NCBI RefSeq assembly: GCF_023650515.1
Contig: NZ_CP096016.1
Coordinates: forward strand, 924,513-988,512
Length of the DNA stretch: 64,000 bases
From: Alkalimarinus coralli
GTDB lineage: Bacteria > Pseudomonadota > Gammaproteobacteria > Pseudomonadales > Oleiphilaceae
Direction of reading: 5' to 3'
The position numbers and the translations under genes are program-made. The notes beneath the pieces were generated by a model. The model was not told where the DNA came from. It did no database searches and saw only the letters and a program-made list of their open reading frames with translations. Position 1 is the stretch's first letter; each line of letters starts with the position of its first letter. This document shows, one piece after another, positions 62,012 to 64,000 of the stretch.

Positions 62012-62998
62012 TTAGATATATTGTGCCAACTTTGCTTGCTGCTCACTAACAGCCTCGGTTAGTTCTTGTTTTAGTTGAGCAACCAGTTCCGCTACCGGTG
62101 TTACACCGTTTATACCCGCCACACCTTGGCCTGCTGACCATACGGTTTTCCATGCCTTGGCTTCGTCATCCAGGGGTTTTAGCTTGGTTCCATAATCGAT
62201 AGATGACGGGTTCATGAGTGCATCTAAATCGTACCCTGCTTTCTCCAGGCTAGGACGCATGAAACTGGCCTTAACACCCGAGACAGCAGGAGTATGGATA
62301 ATATCATCAGCGCTGCATTGCGAGACCATCGACTTATATTCGTCGCTCGCTTCGCTCTCAACGGTATTGATAAAGCGGGTGCCCATATACGCATAGTCGG
62401 CACCCATCTGAATTGCAGTGGCGATGTCCTTGCCTGTGTTGATACAGCCACCGAGAATTAACGTACCGTTGAATACTGAGCGAATTTCAGTGATCAGTGC
62501 CATAGGGTTGGTGGTGCCTGCGTGTCCGCCTGCACCTGCTGCAACAGCTATGATTCCGTCAACGCCAGCCTCCGCTGCTTTTTTGGCATGACGTCTGTTG
62601 GTGACATCATGAAATACCCGTCCGCCATAACCATGCACGGCGTTAACAACTTCGCTTACCGCCCCGAGGGAGGTAATGATTAAAGGAACCTGATGCTTAA
62701 CACATACGGCCAAGTCTGCTTGGGCGCGAGGGTTGGTCGGGTGAATAACCAGGTTTACCCCAAATGGTGCTGCTTTTTTCCCTGTTTCTTTTTCAAATTT
62801 GGCAAGTTCGCTTTTGATGCTGATTATCCACTCTTCAAGTCCTTCAGTGGTTCGGTTATTGAGTGACGGGATGGTGCCTACAATGCCGTTTTTGCAGCAC
62901 TCTGTCAGGAGTTTTACACCAGAGACCAAAAACATCGGCGCGGTTATTACCGGGAGTGATAAGTGTTCAAATGGTGTTTTGCTGTTTTTAATACTCAT
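62012..62998 (-). CDS. Nitronate monooxygenase family protein
   Basis: 328 residues, FMN-binding TIM barrel of the 2-nitropropane dioxygenase family. N-terminal LSLPVITAPMFLVSGVKLL, the FMN-binding ITSLGAVSE, and IIAVAAGAGGHAGTTNPMA are family signatures, and AIQMGADYAYMGTRFINTVE binds the FMN phosphate. It oxidises alkyl nitronates, or acts as an enoyl-reductase-like oxidoreductase in some members. ATG at 62998. Monocistronic as far as visible. Confidence 0.92.
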   Translation of the reverse strand: MSIKNSKTPFEHLSLPVITAPMFLVSGVKLLTECCKNGIVGTIPSLNNRTTEGLEEWIISIKSELAKFEKETGKKAAPFGVNLVIHPTNPRAQADLAVCVKHQVPLIITSLGAVSEVVNAVHGYGGRVFHDVTNRRHAKKAAEAGVDGIIAVAAGAGGHAGTTNPMALITEIRSVFNGTLILGGCINTGKDIATAIQMGADYAYMGTRFINTVESEASDEYKSMVSQCSADDIIHTPAVSGVKASFMRPSLEKAGYDLDALMNPSSIDYGTKLKPLDDEAKAWKTVWSAGQGVAGINGVTPVAELVAQLKQELTEAVSEQQAKLAQYI

Positions 62999-63112
62999 TG
63001 TCTACCCCTGTGTTTTCTGAACATTTTGTATTTCAATGCATTACCCTAGTGTACCGGCAACCTGGCACCAAACCAACTTATGCCGGTTTGCTGTGACAAA
63101 GAGCTTGTGAGC

Positions 63113-64000
63113 CTATAGCAGGTTAAGCAGTTTCAACTCCTGAGGGTGAGGGGTCATATAGTATGAGTTGCTGATATAGTCATCAGGGGCTTTCCGAAAG
63201 TGATGCTTTAATAGAGTTATCGGCACGATAAGTGGCAGCTCCCCCAAGCGGTAACGCTCGATCACTTCAGTAAGTTCTGCTTTGTCATCCGCATCGAGTG
63301 CACGTTTTAGGTAGCCCTGAATGTGTTGCAAAACATTAACATGGTTGCCCCGTGTAGCAACGGTTTTTAGCGCGGCCATTAATTCTGGAAGATACTGGTC
63401 AGCGACCTCCGTAAGATTGTCTTTAGTGGCTGTAGCGACTAACTTTCCCAATGAACGATAATCGTTCTGGTGATGGCTCATGATAATAAGCTTATGTTGA
63501 CTATGAAACTGTGTGAGCTTATGCAGCGTGAGACCGCTTGCTATGAGTTGCTTCCAACGGTAGAGCACATATACCCGTTGGATGAAGTTCTCCCGTAGGT
63601 GAGGATCGCCTAACCGTCCCTCTTCTTCTATCGGCAGGTAGGGGAAGTGCTCCATTGTTCGTTGCGCAAAAATACCGCTGCCTGTTCTGCGCGGTTGCCC
63701 ATTGATAAAGACTTTAACCCGCTCCATGCCGCAGCTTGGCGAGTCTTTCTTGAAAATATAGCCACACAAATCGGTTTGTTGTGGCTGCTGGTTATCTGCA
63801 CAGGCTTCAAGTTGCCGGGTTACGTCAATGGTTTGATCTTTAACGCCTATGCAACGGATGCCATCGTCAGTTTGAACCAGTCGAATGGGTTTTCTTGGGA
63901 CACCCATACCGATAGCCATTTCAGGGCAGAATGGTTTGAAGTCGAAGTATTCGCTAAGGGTTCCGTTGATATAGGCATCATTCTTGTGCCCTCCATCGTA
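63113..64000 (-). CDS. DUF523-DUF1722 fusion protein, truncated by window edge
   Basis: Open from the right edge, so the N-terminus is missing. The visible part begins YDGGHKNDAYINGTLSEYFD, the DUF523 start region, with FCPEMAIGMGVPRKPIRLVQ and the DSPSCGMERVKVF motif, then a DUF1722 (YbgA-like) helical domain with HQNDYRSLGKLVA. An ATG at 63919 is internal. The function is unknown; related proteins occur beside photolyase or stress genes, but no such neighbour is seen here. Confidence 0.92.
   Translation of the reverse strand, partial: YDGGHKNDAYINGTLSEYFDFKPFCPEMAIGMGVPRKPIRLVQTDDGIRCIGVKDQTIDVTRQLEACADNQQPQQTDLCGYIFKKDSPSCGMERVKVFINGQPRRTGSGIFAQRTMEHFPYLPIEEEGRLGDPHLRENFIQRVYVLYRWKQLIASGLTLHKLTQFHSQHKLIIMSHHQNDYRSLGKLVATATKDNLTEVADQYLPELMAALKTVATRGNHVNVLQHIQGYLKRALDADDKAELTEVIERYRLGELPLIVPITLLKHHFRKAPDDYISNSYYMTPHPQELKLLNLL

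Overview
The window looks like chromosomal DNA of a marine, lipid- and hydrocarbon-associated gammaproteobacterium of the Marinobacter/Oleiphilus type. The reasons are a ppc, adk, tsaB, uppP, rsmJ, plsB, murI core; a fatty acyl-CoA reductase closely resembling the Marinobacter wax-ester enzyme as I remember it; many HDOD, GGDEF and EAL signalling proteins; and an acyl-CoA dehydrogenase/aminoglycoside-phosphotransferase-like gene cluster. The genus is an inference. No rRNA, tRNA or CRISPR array was seen.

Layout. 1-8.0 kb: the end of ppc (cut by the left edge), a YbaK-HDOD fusion, adk, tsaB, uppP, a small unknown gene and rsmJ. 8.1-16.2 kb: plsB, divergent from a Gld-type ABC exporter (ATPase, permease, GldG-like), then murI and an orphan solute-binding lipoprotein. 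16.3-25.2 kb: a DUF2156 acyltransferase-like protein with a methyltransferase, a REC-PAS-GGDEF-EAL regulator, an HDOD-GAF histidine kinase and a MinD/FleN-like ATPase with a long C-terminal extension. 25.2-26.0 kb: a broken alpha/beta hydrolase gene.

26.2-34.6 kb: an iron-siderophore uptake island that looks richer in G+C than its flanks. It holds an esterase, an ABC importer, a GntR regulator and a TonB-dependent receptor, and ends at a damaged IS200-type element. The same 12-bp palindrome (ATTGGCGCCAAT) and the same Fur-like 13-mer occur at both transport promoters. 34.9-39.9 kb: fatty acyl-CoA reductase, a 14-bp tandem repeat array, acetyl-CoA synthetase and a LuxR-type response regulator. 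39.9-48.9 kb: a diguanylate cyclase, then a LysR-controlled operon (acyl-CoA dehydrogenase, SDR, APH-type kinase, histidine phosphatase, SDR, broken saccharopine-dehydrogenase-like gene) resembling 4-hydroxyacyl-CoA catabolic modules, and an EAL protein.

49.3-59.4 kb: two PhoA-type alkaline phosphatases, a GFA-family protein, BrnQ, a uracil-DNA glycosylase family protein, an acidic beta-helix protein divergent from the second phosphatase with a Pho-box-like site between them, and small proteins. 59.4-64 kb: ergothioneine genes egtD and egtB, a nitronate monooxygenase and a DUF523/DUF1722 protein cut by the right edge.

Four copies of a short non-coding mobile element (82-161 bp, ends GAGACCTTTGCACGA, 5-bp target duplications) are scattered through the window. 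One lies 16 bp upstream of the egtB start and one 27 bp upstream of the HDOD-kinase start.
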